64,000 nt of DNA, taken from the NCBI RefSeq assembly GCF_018130385.1, contig NZ_JAFCLU010000006.1, positions 225,350 to 289,349 on the forward strand, given 5' to 3'. The DNA is from Bradyrhizobium sp. AUGA SZCCT0283 (lineage in GTDB: Bacteria; Pseudomonadota; Alphaproteobacteria; Rhizobiales; Xanthobacteraceae). Shown here piece after piece: positions 43,864 through 51,649 of the stretch. Position 1 is the first letter of the stretch. Each line of letters opens with the position of its first letter. The notes under the pieces are model-generated. The model did no database searches, was not told where the DNA came from, and worked only from the letters and a program-made list of their open reading frames with translations. Position numbers and translations under genes: made by a program.

Positions 43864-45375
43864 ATGCCTTCGCTGATCGATCTGACGCTGGAGGGCCGCA
43901 AGGTCGGGCAATACGGCCCGTGGCCGCGCGTTGCGGTCGATGCTTCGGTATGGATATTTGCGGCGAGCGAGCTGGCGCATGGACGCTGGAGCCTGCTCGG
44001 ACTCTGGGGCGAACCCGCAACGGTGCACATGGCGATCATGGATGGACAGACCGCGGAAATCGCGGTCGTCAGCCTGGAATGCCCCGACCGCACGTTTCCC
44101 TCCGTCGGCAAGCATCATCCACCGGCATTGCGGCTGGAACGCACCATCCACGACCTGTTCGGGCTATCCGCCCAAGGCTCGCCCGATGCCCGCCCCTGGC
44201 TCGACCACAACCGCTGGGGCGCGCGCTTTCCATTGGGAGGTCGCATCGACGCATTGCCGAAGGCGGCGCCCTACCGTTTCCTCGCCGCGGAAGGCGACGG
44301 CCTGCACCAGATTGCGGTCGGCCCGGTGCATGCGGGCATCATCGAGCCCGGACATTTCCGCTTTACCGCCAGCGGCGAAACCGTGGTCCGGCTGGAACAG
44401 CGGCTGGGATACGTCCATAAGGGCATCGACGGGCTGATGACCGGCGCCACCCTCGCGCGCGGCGTTCAACTCGCCGGCCGCACGTCGGGCGACAGCACCG
44501 TAGCTTACGCTTACGCGTTTTCGCGCGCGGCCGAAGTCGCCCTGGATCTCGCCGTGCCTGACCGAGCCGTGTTCCTGCGCGCGCTGCTCGCAGAACTCGA
44601 ACGGCTCGCCAACCATCTCGGCGACATCGGGGCCGTCTGCAACGATGCCTCCTTCGCATTGATGCACGCGCATTGCGGCGTGTTGCGCGAGAGCGTACTG
44701 CGCGCATCAGCCGCCGCCTTCGGCCATCGCCTGATGCGCGACATCATCGTGCCCGGCGGTGTCAGCCGCGACATCGGCAATGGCGGGGCGGAGACCATCC
44801 AGGCCACGCTGGACAATATCCGCCTGCGCTTTCCCGCGCTTGTCGAACTCTATGACAACACAGCTTCGCTGCAGGATCGCACCGTCGATACCGGAACGCT
44901 CAAGCCGCCGCTCGCCCGACAATATGCCGCCGGCGGCTATATCGGCCGCGCCTCGGGCCGGTCGTTCGATGCGCGCCGGACGCTGGCCTATCCGCCGTAT
45001 GACGTCTTGCGTTTCGACGTGCCTGTCCTCAGCGAGGGCGACGTCAACGCGCGCGTCTGGATCAGGATACGTGAAGTCGAACAAAGCATTTCGCTGATCG
45101 ACCAGATCCTGAGCCGGCTTCCCGAAGGTCCGACACGCAAGGACGTCCCGCTTGGCGGGGAGGTGCGCGAGGGCATGGCGATCGTGGAGGGATTCCGCGG
45201 CGACGTTCTGGTCTGGCTGCGCCTGCGCAATGGCCTGATCGAACGATGCCACATGCGCGACCCGTCCTGGTTTCAATGGCCGCTGCTCGAAGCCGTGATC
45301 GAGAACAACATCGTTGCGGACTTTCCGCTCTGCAACAAATCGTTCAACTGCTCCTATTCGGGCCACGATCTCTAA
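43864..45375 (+). CDS. hyfG: Hydrogenase-4-like large subunit (NuoC-NuoD fusion) lacking the [NiFe] cysteines
   Basis: A 503-residue protein with an N-terminal NuoC-like domain (to ~residue 130, FPSVGKHHPPALRLERTIHD-type ending) and a C-terminal NuoD/hydrogenase-large-subunit domain. True group-4 hydrogenases have RxCGxC near the N-terminal end and DPCxxC at the C-terminus to hold nickel and iron. Here the first reads RTSGDS (Ser208, Ser211), and the last reads FNCSYSGHDL, with Ser497 and Gly500 at the ligand positions. No NiFe centre can be built, and no maturation protease extension is seen. It resembles the Ehr (energy-converting hydrogenase-related) group. What it binds at the vacated site, quinone-like or other, is unknown. 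Confidence 0.9.
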   Translation: MPSLIDLTLEGRKVGQYGPWPRVAVDASVWIFAASELAHGRWSLLGLWGEPATVHMAIMDGQTAEIAVVSLECPDRTFPSVGKHHPPALRLERTIHDLFGLSAQGSPDARPWLDHNRWGARFPLGGRIDALPKAAPYRFLAAEGDGLHQIAVGPVHAGIIEPGHFRFTASGETVVRLEQRLGYVHKGIDGLMTGATLARGVQLAGRTSGDSTVAYAYAFSRAAEVALDLAVPDRAVFLRALLAELERLANHLGDIGAVCNDASFALMHAHCGVLRESVLRASAAAFGHRLMRDIIVPGGVSRDIGNGGAETIQATLDNIRLRFPALVELYDNTASLQDRTVDTGTLKPPLARQYAAGGYIGRASGRSFDARRTLAYPPYDVLRFDVPVLSEGDVNARVWIRIREVEQSISLIDQILSRLPEGPTRKDVPLGGEVREGMAIVEGFRGDVLVWLRLRNGLIERCHMRDPSWFQWPLLEAVIENNIVADFPLCNKSFNCSYSGHDL

Positions 45376-45420
45376 GCATGATCCCGGAAAAGTGGGTACC
45401 GGTTTTCCGAGAGGATCGTG
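45374..45420. repeat. Palindromic repeat inside the hyf-like operon
   Basis: AAGCATGATCCCGGAAAAG and TTTTCCGAGAGGATCGTG flank a GTGGGTACCGG centre. This is a well-known small palindrome of rhizobial genomes. It fills most of the hyfG-hyfI gap and may form a stem in the mRNA that lowers or sets hyfI expression. Confidence 0.85.
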
Positions 45421-45446
45421 TTCAAACAAAAGGATAGAGTCACGCG

Positions 45447-45980
45447 ATGCGCAAGCTGCTCTTCGAAAGCGTGTTTCGCCAGCCACTCACGGAGCGGGCG
45501 CCATCGCCTGATGATGCCGCCGTGGCGGAGCTTGCAACCGCGCTCGGGCAGTCCGCGCGGCGGCGGCTCGGGCGGAGCCTTTCGATACGCGAGGTCGATG
45601 CCGGATCCTGCAACGGATGCGAGCTGGAAATTCACGCCCTCAACAACGCCTATTACGACATCGAGCGGTTCGGCCTGCGGTTCGTCGCCTCGCCGCGCCA
45701 TGCCGACGTCCTGATGGTGACGGGACCGGTGACGAAAAACATGCGCGAGGCGCTCGAACGCACCTATCACGCGACGCCGAACCCGAAATGGGTCGTCGCG
45801 GTCGGAGATTGCGCGCGGAACGGAGGATGTTTCGCCGGCAGCTACGCGGTCGTCGGCGGCGTCTCCGAGGTCGTCCCGGTCGACCTGCACATTCCCGGCT
45901 GCCCGCCTACCCCCACAGCCATGTTGCAGGGATTGCTGGCGCTGCTCGAACGCGCGGACGCGGGCGCCGTTACCTCGTGA
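45447..45980 (+). CDS. hyfI: Hydrogenase-4-like small subunit (NuoB-like Fe-S protein)
   Basis: A 177-residue NuoB/HyfI-type protein. It keeps the cluster ligands Cys55 and Cys58 (GSCNGCELEIHAL), Cys122 (VGDCARNGGCF) and Cys152 (HIPGCPPTP) for one [4Fe-4S] cluster next to the large subunit. The electron end of the complex is therefore intact while the nickel site is not. No ferredoxin-like HyfH/NuoI gene or HyfA lies in the window, so the electron donor is unknown. It is the last gene of the operon and converges with the second HTH gene. Confidence 0.92.
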   Translation: MRKLLFESVFRQPLTERAPSPDDAAVAELATALGQSARRRLGRSLSIREVDAGSCNGCELEIHALNNAYYDIERFGLRFVASPRHADVLMVTGPVTKNMREALERTYHATPNPKWVVAVGDCARNGGCFAGSYAVVGGVSEVVPVDLHIPGCPPTPTAMLQGLLALLERADAGAVTS

Positions 45981-45986
45981 GGAACG

Positions 45987-46337
45987 CTATCGAACCCGTT
46001 CCAGCACCCTCTTCGGTTGGCGGACGGTCTTGCTCTTTGACTTGAGGGTTGTCTTGGGGGTTGTCCTGGGGGCTGTCTTGGGATTTGTAACATGTTCGCG
46101 AAGGCGCACCCCTCGCCCGCCTGTCGCGCTTGCGGCGCCCGGATTGATCAGCTCGATCCCGGCGCTCTCGAGCGCGGAAACCAGTTTCATCAGGGAATCG
46201 ACGTTGGCGCGGATCACACCATCGCTGGCTTCCATGCGCTGGATGGTCGGCACCGAAAGATCGGCCAGCTCGGCCATTTGCCGCTGATCGATGCTCAGAA
46301 GCGCACGCGCGGCCCTGAGTTGATGGGCGGTAATCAT
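45987..46337 (-). CDS. Second small XRE-type HTH regulator, paralogue of 38459
   Basis: A 116-residue protein, about 70% identical by eye to the 104-residue regulator at 38459 over the HTH: MITAHQLRAARALLSIDQRQ, MAELADLSVPTIQRMEAS, NVDSLMKLVSALESAGIELI and GGRGVRLR. The C-terminal 40 residues are a Lys/Thr/Pro-rich basic tail (TNPKTAPRTTPKTTLKSKSK), unlike its sister. GGGAGAA precedes the ATG. It converges with hyfI and is divergent from the spermidine-synthase-like gene, with a copy of the shared palindrome between them. Confidence 0.85.
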   Translation of the reverse strand: MITAHQLRAARALLSIDQRQMAELADLSVPTIQRMEASDGVIRANVDSLMKLVSALESAGIELINPGAASATGGRGVRLREHVTNPKTAPRTTPKTTLKSKSKTVRQPKRVLERVR

Positions 46338-46453
46338 GGGGGCAGTTCTCCCGGTTCGGCAGTGGATATATCTAGCCCATCCAAATTACGGTCTCAAGCA
46401 TCAGCTTAGACGTTCAGTATATCAAACAGGAGGCCGCGCGGGCCTCTGCCCGA

Positions 46454-46496
46454 TTGGCATCCGATTCACGACATGATAAACGATGTATCAGACATC
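46454..46496 (+). promoter_or_regulatory. Promoter with downstream palindromic operator (second copy)
   Basis: TTGGCA (46454-46459) and GATAAA (46475-46480) could serve as -35 and -10 (spacing 15). Immediately after lies GATGTATCAGACATC (46482-46496), related to GATATCTGAGATATC at 38361. Placement just after the -10 fits repression of the rightward gene. Confidence 0.5.
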
Positions 46497-46520
46497 CTAT
46501 TTAATGCATGGTGACGACAG

Positions 46521-47267
46521 GTGCGGTTGCTGGGACGCTATCGGGGCAGGAACGGCGCAATCGAAATCGTCGAATGCTCCGCGGATGGAACGCGGATCTA
46601 TTTCGAGGAAGGCGTCAGGCAGAGTCAGGCCACGCCCGACGGCGAGAGCGTCTTCAGCTACGTCAAGCTCATGGACGAGCTATTGCATCGCTCGACGAAC
46701 ATTCTCGTCCTGGGATGCGGCGGCGGAAACCTCGCCACCAGGCTGGCCCGTCTCGGAAAGAAACTGACGATCGTCGACAATAATCCGATCAGCTTCGTGA
46801 TCGCTCAGAGATATTTTGGGCTGCCGGACGGATTGCCGCTGATGGTGTCCGACTTCCGGAAATTCATTCTCGATGACGATCTGCTTTACGATGCGATCGC
46901 CATCGATGTCGGAGGTCCGGATTTTCGCTTTGATGATGAATTCGACGTCGAGACCTGCGATGCCATCCGTGCGCGGCTGGCGCCCGGCGGCCGCATCGTC
47001 ATGAACGTGCTGGTCGCGAACGATATCGACCCGGTAGCCGATCGCATCGCCGCGCGGCTTGCCGGCAACCGGCTGGGAACGTGGATCATCGACGAACAGG
47101 GCATCCAGGATCGAAATGCGATCATTGCATGCGTGCCGGAAAAGCAGTTGAACGCGCGTCCGGCGCTCGCCGAGGTGATGCAAAACAGCCTTGAGCGATG
47201 GTCGATCCGGCGAGGCAGATTGCGCGGCCGCGACCTCGGCGCGGCGTATTCCACCGCCGACAGCTAA
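46521..47267 (+). CDS. Spermidine-synthase-like SAM-dependent transferase
   Basis: A 248-residue Rossmann-fold protein. The binding loop NILVLGCGGGNLATRL (residues 60-75) and TIVDNNPISFVIAQRYFGLPD then LMVSDFRKFILDDDLLYDAIAIDVGG follow the order of the spermidine synthase family, with an Asp at the end of strand 2 and a DxR/K-F element. The usual polyamine-pocket motifs are not evident, so it may be a methyltransferase-like or polyamine-like enzyme of another sort. The only start that fits is GTG 46521 with a poor ribosome site; a TGA lies just upstream. It shares a promoter region with the second HTH gene. Confidence 0.75.
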   Translation: MRLLGRYRGRNGAIEIVECSADGTRIYFEEGVRQSQATPDGESVFSYVKLMDELLHRSTNILVLGCGGGNLATRLARLGKKLTIVDNNPISFVIAQRYFGLPDGLPLMVSDFRKFILDDDLLYDAIAIDVGGPDFRFDDEFDVETCDAIRARLAPGGRIVMNVLVANDIDPVADRIAARLAGNRLGTWIIDEQGIQDRNAIIACVPEKQLNARPALAEVMQNSLERWSIRRGRLRGRDLGAAYSTADS

Positions 47268-47312
47268 CCAGCCGCGCGGCGCACATCCTGTTTCTGTTGC
47301 GCGGACGCTGAG

Positions 47313-48506
47313 TCAGCCGGCGTGTTCGATGGCGCGGATCGCGCCGCGCAGTTCAGCGAGCCCGCGCAGCCGACCGATCGCGGTATAGCCGGGATTGGTC
47401 CGCTTGGTTTCCGCAAGGTCATCGAGCATGCGATGGCCGTGATCCGGCCGGAACACGATTTGATCCTTCGATGAACGCTTGCGGCTTTCGGCAAGCAGCG
47501 CCTTGAGCACCGCGATCATGTCGACGTCGCCATCGAGGTGATCGGACTCGAAGAACGACAGGCCGTCGCCTTCCCGCCTGGTCGCGCGCAGATGGGCAAA
47601 ACCGATCCGCGGGGCGAAGCGTTTGGCCATCGCGGGCAGATCGTTTTCCGCGCGCACGCCGAGCGAGCCGGTGCAGAAGCAGATCCCGTTGGCCTTTGAA
47701 GGCACGGCATCGAACAGCGCCTGATAATCCTCTGCCGAGGATGCAATGCGCGGCAGGCCGAACAGCGGCCGCGGCGGATCGTCCGGATGCAGCGTCAACG
47801 TCACGCCGAGGGATTCGGCGACCGGCGTCACGCGCGCGAGGAACTCGCTGAGATGCCGACGCAACACCGCGGAATCGATGCCGCGATATTGCTGCAAGCG
47901 GTCGCGGAACTGCGGGATCGTCAGCGGATCAGTCGTGGAGCCCGGCAGCGCGCTGGCAATGTTGGTGACGAGGACATCGATATCGGCCTGCGTCATCCGC
48001 GAATAGACTTCCCTGGCGCGACGCCGCGCGGCCTCGGAATATTCGGCCGCCGCTTCCGGCCGCTCCAGGATATGCAGATCGAACGCCGCGAAGCGTTCCT
48101 GGTCGAAGCGCATCGCCTTGGCGCCGTTCGGCAGTTCCCATTCGAGATCGGTGCGGCACCAGTCGACGACCGGCATGAAATTGTAGCAGATGATCTTGAT
48201 GCCGGCTGAAGCCACCGCCTCGAGGCTCGCGATCCAGGCCTCGATCGAGCGCGCTGCGCCGCCGCCGAGCCGCTTGACGTCATCGGGGATCGGAATCGAT
48301 TCCACCACCGACCAGGTCAGCGGCGAACGGCCGGGCTGCGAATTCTCGATCAGGTTCTTGCGTTCTTCGACCGCCGCGCGCGTCCAGGCCTCGCCGATCG
48401 GCACCTGATGCAGCGCCGTCACCACATCGGTCGCGCCGGCCTGACGGATATCGTCGAGCGATACGGGGTCATTGGGCCCGTACCACCGCCATCCCTGCAA
48501 CATCAT
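47313..48506 (-). CDS. uxuA: D-mannonate dehydratase
   Basis: A 397-residue UxuA-type enzyme that dehydrates D-mannonate to 2-keto-3-deoxygluconate with Mn2+/Fe2+. Typical segments are GWRWYGPNDPVSLDDIRQAGATDVVTALH, IICYNFMPVVDWCRTDLE, LTLHPDDPPRPLFGLPRI, GICFCTGSLGVRAENDLP, and FRPDHGHRMLDDL. The metal-binding His and Cys of the TIM barrel are in HPDDPP, CTGSLG and PDHGH. The ATG 48506 follows GGGAG. It is the last gene of the TRAP-dehydrogenase-uxuA operon. Confidence 0.94.
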   Translation of the reverse strand: MMLQGWRWYGPNDPVSLDDIRQAGATDVVTALHQVPIGEAWTRAAVEERKNLIENSQPGRSPLTWSVVESIPIPDDVKRLGGGAARSIEAWIASLEAVASAGIKIICYNFMPVVDWCRTDLEWELPNGAKAMRFDQERFAAFDLHILERPEAAAEYSEAARRRAREVYSRMTQADIDVLVTNIASALPGSTTDPLTIPQFRDRLQQYRGIDSAVLRRHLSEFLARVTPVAESLGVTLTLHPDDPPRPLFGLPRIASSAEDYQALFDAVPSKANGICFCTGSLGVRAENDLPAMAKRFAPRIGFAHLRATRREGDGLSFFESDHLDGDVDMIAVLKALLAESRKRSSKDQIVFRPDHGHRMLDDLAETKRTNPGYTAIGRLRGLAELRGAIRAIEHAG

Positions 48507-48534
48507 GGGCGATCTCCCGAAAGAAGTTTGCCGA

Positions 48535-49581
48535 TCAAGCCGTCAGCACGACCTTGACGCTTTGCGAACGATCAAGCGCCAGCCGCACCGCGTCGGGCGC
48601 GACCGCAAGCGGGCGCTGGGCCGTCACCAGCGACAGCACGTCGACGCTGCCGTCGGCGATCAGTTCGACCGCGGTGAAGAATTCGGATCCAAAGCGGAAC
48701 GAGCCGCGGAGGTCGATCTCCTTGGCCATCACCGCATTCGCCGGCACCAGGATCTGCCCGCCGGGCAGATTGCCGATCTGGACTACGACGCCGCCGCGCC
48801 TGACGACGCCGACGGCGCTGGCAAGGCCAGCGGCCGTTCCGGAGACTTCAAACGCGACATCGAACGGAGATGCTGCAGCTTGCGCCTTCAGCGCCTCATC
48901 GCCGCCGGAAATATCGACGACATGATTGGCGCCAAGTCTTGTGGCAAACGCCAGCGGCGCTGCCGCGATATCGACGACGGTGGTCTCCGCGATCCCTGCG
49001 CGCTGCGCCGCCAGCATGGTCAGCAAGCCGATAGGACCGGCGCCGAACAGCACGGCGCGCTTGCCAGTGACGTCACCGGCGCGGGCGACCGCATGCAGGC
49101 ACACCGCGAGCGGCTCGGCGAGCGCCGCCGCCTGATACGTCACGTGATCGGGAATCTTCACGCATTGCGCCGGGATGGCGTCGAAGTAGGACGCAAAGCC
49201 GCCCTGCATATGCGGGGTCTTCGAGGCCGAGCCCATGAAGAAGATGTTCTCGCAGAGATTGGGCCGGTTCTCGCGGCAAGGCTTGCAATGGCCGCACCAG
49301 CGCGACGGGTTGAGAGCAACGCGGTCGCCGACCTTCACGCCGGGCGCGGAGCCCGCGATCTCGACGACTTCACCCGCGATCTCGTGGCCGAGCACCAGCG
49401 GCGAGGTCACCACGAAATCGCCAGTGCGGGCATGGCGATAATAATGCATGTCGGAGCCGCAAATGCCGCCGGCGCCGAAACGGATGCGCACCATGCCCGA
49501 CGCCAAGGGATCGAGCGGCCGCTCGACCATGCGTAGATCTTCCGGGCCGAACAAGGTTGCGGCCAAAGCCATCGATGTCAT
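48535..49581 (-). CDS. Zinc-dependent dehydrogenase, L-idonate/L-gulonate 5-dehydrogenase-like
   Basis: A 348-residue zinc-containing MDR dehydrogenase closest in layout to L-idonate 5-dehydrogenase. The catalytic zinc region is GGICGSDMHYYRHARTGDFV and LVLGHEIAGEVVE. Structural zinc cysteines are in WCGHCKPCRENRPNLCEN. NAD loop: AVLFGAGPIGLLTMLAAQRAG. With UxuA and the UxuB-like gene in the locus it could oxidise L-gulonate (or L-idonate) to a keto acid such as D-fructuronate, but this role is inferred. Its ATG overlaps the stop of the TRAP large permease (ATGA). Confidence 0.85.
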   Translation of the reverse strand: MTSMALAATLFGPEDLRMVERPLDPLASGMVRIRFGAGGICGSDMHYYRHARTGDFVVTSPLVLGHEIAGEVVEIAGSAPGVKVGDRVALNPSRWCGHCKPCRENRPNLCENIFFMGSASKTPHMQGGFASYFDAIPAQCVKIPDHVTYQAAALAEPLAVCLHAVARAGDVTGKRAVLFGAGPIGLLTMLAAQRAGIAETTVVDIAAAPLAFATRLGANHVVDISGGDEALKAQAAASPFDVAFEVSGTAAGLASAVGVVRRGGVVVQIGNLPGGQILVPANAVMAKEIDLRGSFRFGSEFFTAVELIADGSVDVLSLVTAQRPLAVAPDAVRLALDRSQSVKVVLTA

Positions 49582-50984
49582 TTTGAGAGTCCCATATATT
49601 TAGGCAGCCAGAGCGTCAGCTCCGGGATGTAGGTGATGGCGACGAGCGCCAGCAGCAGCGGCACCAGCCACGGTAGGATCGCCATCGTCGTGCGCTCGAC
49701 GGACAATTTCGCCACGCGCGCAAGCACGAACAGCACCATGCCGAGCGGCGGGTGAAGCAGCCCGATCATCAAGTTCAGCGTCATGATCAGGCCGAAATGA
49801 ATGGGATCGATGCCCAGTTTCAGAACGATCGGCAGCAGGATCGGCACCAGGATAGTGATCGCCGCGATGGTGTCGATGAAACAGCCGACGAACAGGATCA
49901 GGATGTTGGCGAGTAGGAGAAACACCCATTTGTTGTGGGTGATCCCCAGTATGACGTCGGTCAGCGTTTGCGCCGCCTGCGACACCGTCAGCAGCCAGGC
50001 GAAGATCGAGGCCGCGGTGACGATGAACAGCACCGAGGCTGTCGTCTCGATGGTGTCGAACGTCGCTTTCGCTACCGTCTGCAGCGTCATCGAGCGGTAA
50101 CGCACCAGCCCCAGAAACAGCGACCAGATCACGGCTGCGACCGCGGCTTCGGTCGGCGTGAACCAGCCGAGCGTCATGCCGCCGATCAGAATGACCGGCG
50201 CCATCAAAGCCATCACGGCGGAGAAATCAAAATACCAGTCGAGCGCCAGCAGCGCCACGAGGCCGATGCCGACCGCCAAGTTCACCGACATCCCGGCGAC
50301 GACCAAGAGCCAGACCACCAGTGGAAATGCGAGAACGATGAAGATCTCGAGGGCGGCCGAGCCGATTTGCGGCCAGGAGAACGGCGCGTCGCTGCCCCAG
50401 CCGTTCTTGTGGGCGAAATAGGCCACCGTCGCCATCATGGCCAAGGTCATGACCACACCGGGAATCACGCCGCCGAGAAACAGTGCGCCGATCGAGACGT
50501 TCGCCATCATGCCGTAGATCACGAACGGCAGCGACGGCGGAATGATCGGCCCAAGCGTGGCGGACGCTGCCGTCACGCCGACGGCAAACTCGGTCGAGTA
50601 GCCGTGGTCCTTCATCGCCTTGATTTCGATGGTGCCGAGGCCTGCGGCATCGGCGATCGCGGTGCCGGACATGCCCGAAAAGATCACCGAGCCGACGATG
50701 TTGACGTGGCCGAGACCGCCGCGCATCCACCCCACCAGCGCGACCGCGAATTTGTAGATGCGGCCCGTCACGCCCGCGATGTTCATGAGATTGCCGGCCA
50801 GAATGAAGAACGGCACGGCCAGCAGCGGAAAGCTCTCGACGCCGGCGATCATGCGCTGCGCCAGCGTCACGTCGGGCGTGATGCCGGTGACGAGAATGTA
50901 GATCAGCGACGACACCGCCATGGCCAGCGCGACCGGCAGGCCAACCAGCATCAGCAGCAGAAATCCCCCAAGCAGCAGCAGCAT
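49578..50984 (-). CDS. dctM: TRAP transporter large permease (DctM)
   Basis: A 468-residue membrane protein of the DctM family with about twelve spans. MLLLLGGFLLLMLVGLPVAL begins it; FFILAGNLMNIAGVTGRIY, VIFSGMSGTAIADAAGLGTIEI with the conserved sodium/substrate-site GMSGTA motif, TAASATLGPIIPPSLPFVIYG and GCFIDTIAAITILVPILLPI are family signatures. It carries a sugar acid with sodium in partnership with DctQ and DctP. The start lies only 4 bases after the dctQ stop. Confidence 0.94.
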   Translation of the reverse strand: MLLLLGGFLLLMLVGLPVALAMAVSSLIYILVTGITPDVTLAQRMIAGVESFPLLAVPFFILAGNLMNIAGVTGRIYKFAVALVGWMRGGLGHVNIVGSVIFSGMSGTAIADAAGLGTIEIKAMKDHGYSTEFAVGVTAASATLGPIIPPSLPFVIYGMMANVSIGALFLGGVIPGVVMTLAMMATVAYFAHKNGWGSDAPFSWPQIGSAALEIFIVLAFPLVVWLLVVAGMSVNLAVGIGLVALLALDWYFDFSAVMALMAPVILIGGMTLGWFTPTEAAVAAVIWSLFLGLVRYRSMTLQTVAKATFDTIETTASVLFIVTAASIFAWLLTVSQAAQTLTDVILGITHNKWVFLLLANILILFVGCFIDTIAAITILVPILLPIVLKLGIDPIHFGLIMTLNLMIGLLHPPLGMVLFVLARVAKLSVERTTMAILPWLVPLLLALVAITYIPELTLWLPKYMGLSK

Positions 50985-50988
50985 CGCC

Positions 50989-51567
50989 CTAGCCTTCCGT
51001 TCCGTCGAATGCGCCGGGGCGCTCCAGGATCGAATAACCCCGCCGCCAGTTTTCGACCGCGATCTGGATCGAGCGTGCGAACATCATCGCGAAGCCGAGC
51101 AGCACGGCGTAATAGACGAAGCCTTTTTGAAATTTGATCGTCGTCATCCGCTCGTCGCCGATGATCTGGATGAACTGCCACACCAGCTTGATCGCATAGC
51201 CGAAGAACGCGATGCGGATCAGGTCGATGACGGTCGACAGCGCGCGCGCTGGAGCATGCGGCAAGTAGCGGAAGATCAGGTCGACCTGGATGTGCCGCGA
51301 CAGCCGCACGCACATCGCCGAGCCGATGAACACCACGCCGATCAGGCAGTAGGTCGCGATCTCCTCGGTCCAGGCATAGCTGTCGTTGAGGACATAGCGG
51401 GTGAAGAACTGCAGGAACACCGACAGCGCCATGACCCAGAAGATCACCAGCGCCAGCCAGTCCTCGGGCGCATATTGGCTCAGATCCGCGCCCTTGGGGA
51501 CCTCGTCCTCGAAGGTATGGGCGATCTCGTCCGCCGTGATCTGCTTGTGAACCTCAACCGTCGACAT
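50989..51567 (-). CDS. dctQ: TRAP transporter small permease (DctQ)
   Basis: A 192-residue four-span protein of the DctQ family: LALVIFWVMALSVFLQFFTRYVLNDSYAWTEEIATYCLIG carries the hallmark FTRYVLN-SYAWTEE element, and RLSRHIQVDLIFRYLP the second. It has an unusually long charged N-terminus (~40 residues) before the first span. GGGAGG precedes the ATG. It forms the membrane complex with DctM. Confidence 0.92.
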   Translation of the reverse strand: MSTVEVHKQITADEIAHTFEDEVPKGADLSQYAPEDWLALVIFWVMALSVFLQFFTRYVLNDSYAWTEEIATYCLIGVVFIGSAMCVRLSRHIQVDLIFRYLPHAPARALSTVIDLIRIAFFGYAIKLVWQFIQIIGDERMTTIKFQKGFVYYAVLLGFAMMFARSIQIAVENWRRGYSILERPGAFDGTEG

Positions 51568-51602
51568 GCGCCCTCCCCGAGCTGGGCTTTGAGAAGTCTC
51601 CG

Positions 51603-51632
51603 CCGCACCTGCCGCGAACGCGGCAGGTGCGG
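51603..51632 (-). terminator. Perfect hairpin between dctP and dctQ
   Basis: CCGCACCTGCCGC and GCGGCAGGTGCGG are perfect 13-base inverted arms around a 4-base loop, just after the dctP stop. Such stems in binding-protein operons block 3' decay or partly stop transcription, keeping the binding protein in excess of the permease. Confidence 0.75.
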
Positions 51633-51649
51633 TCGGAAGTCTTAGCCGC

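Noticed and set aside
38773..45980. Calling the cluster a functional [NiFe] hydrogenase or formate hydrogenlyase
   Set aside because: All four nickel-ligand cysteines of the large subunit are replaced and no maturation or formate dehydrogenase genes are present.
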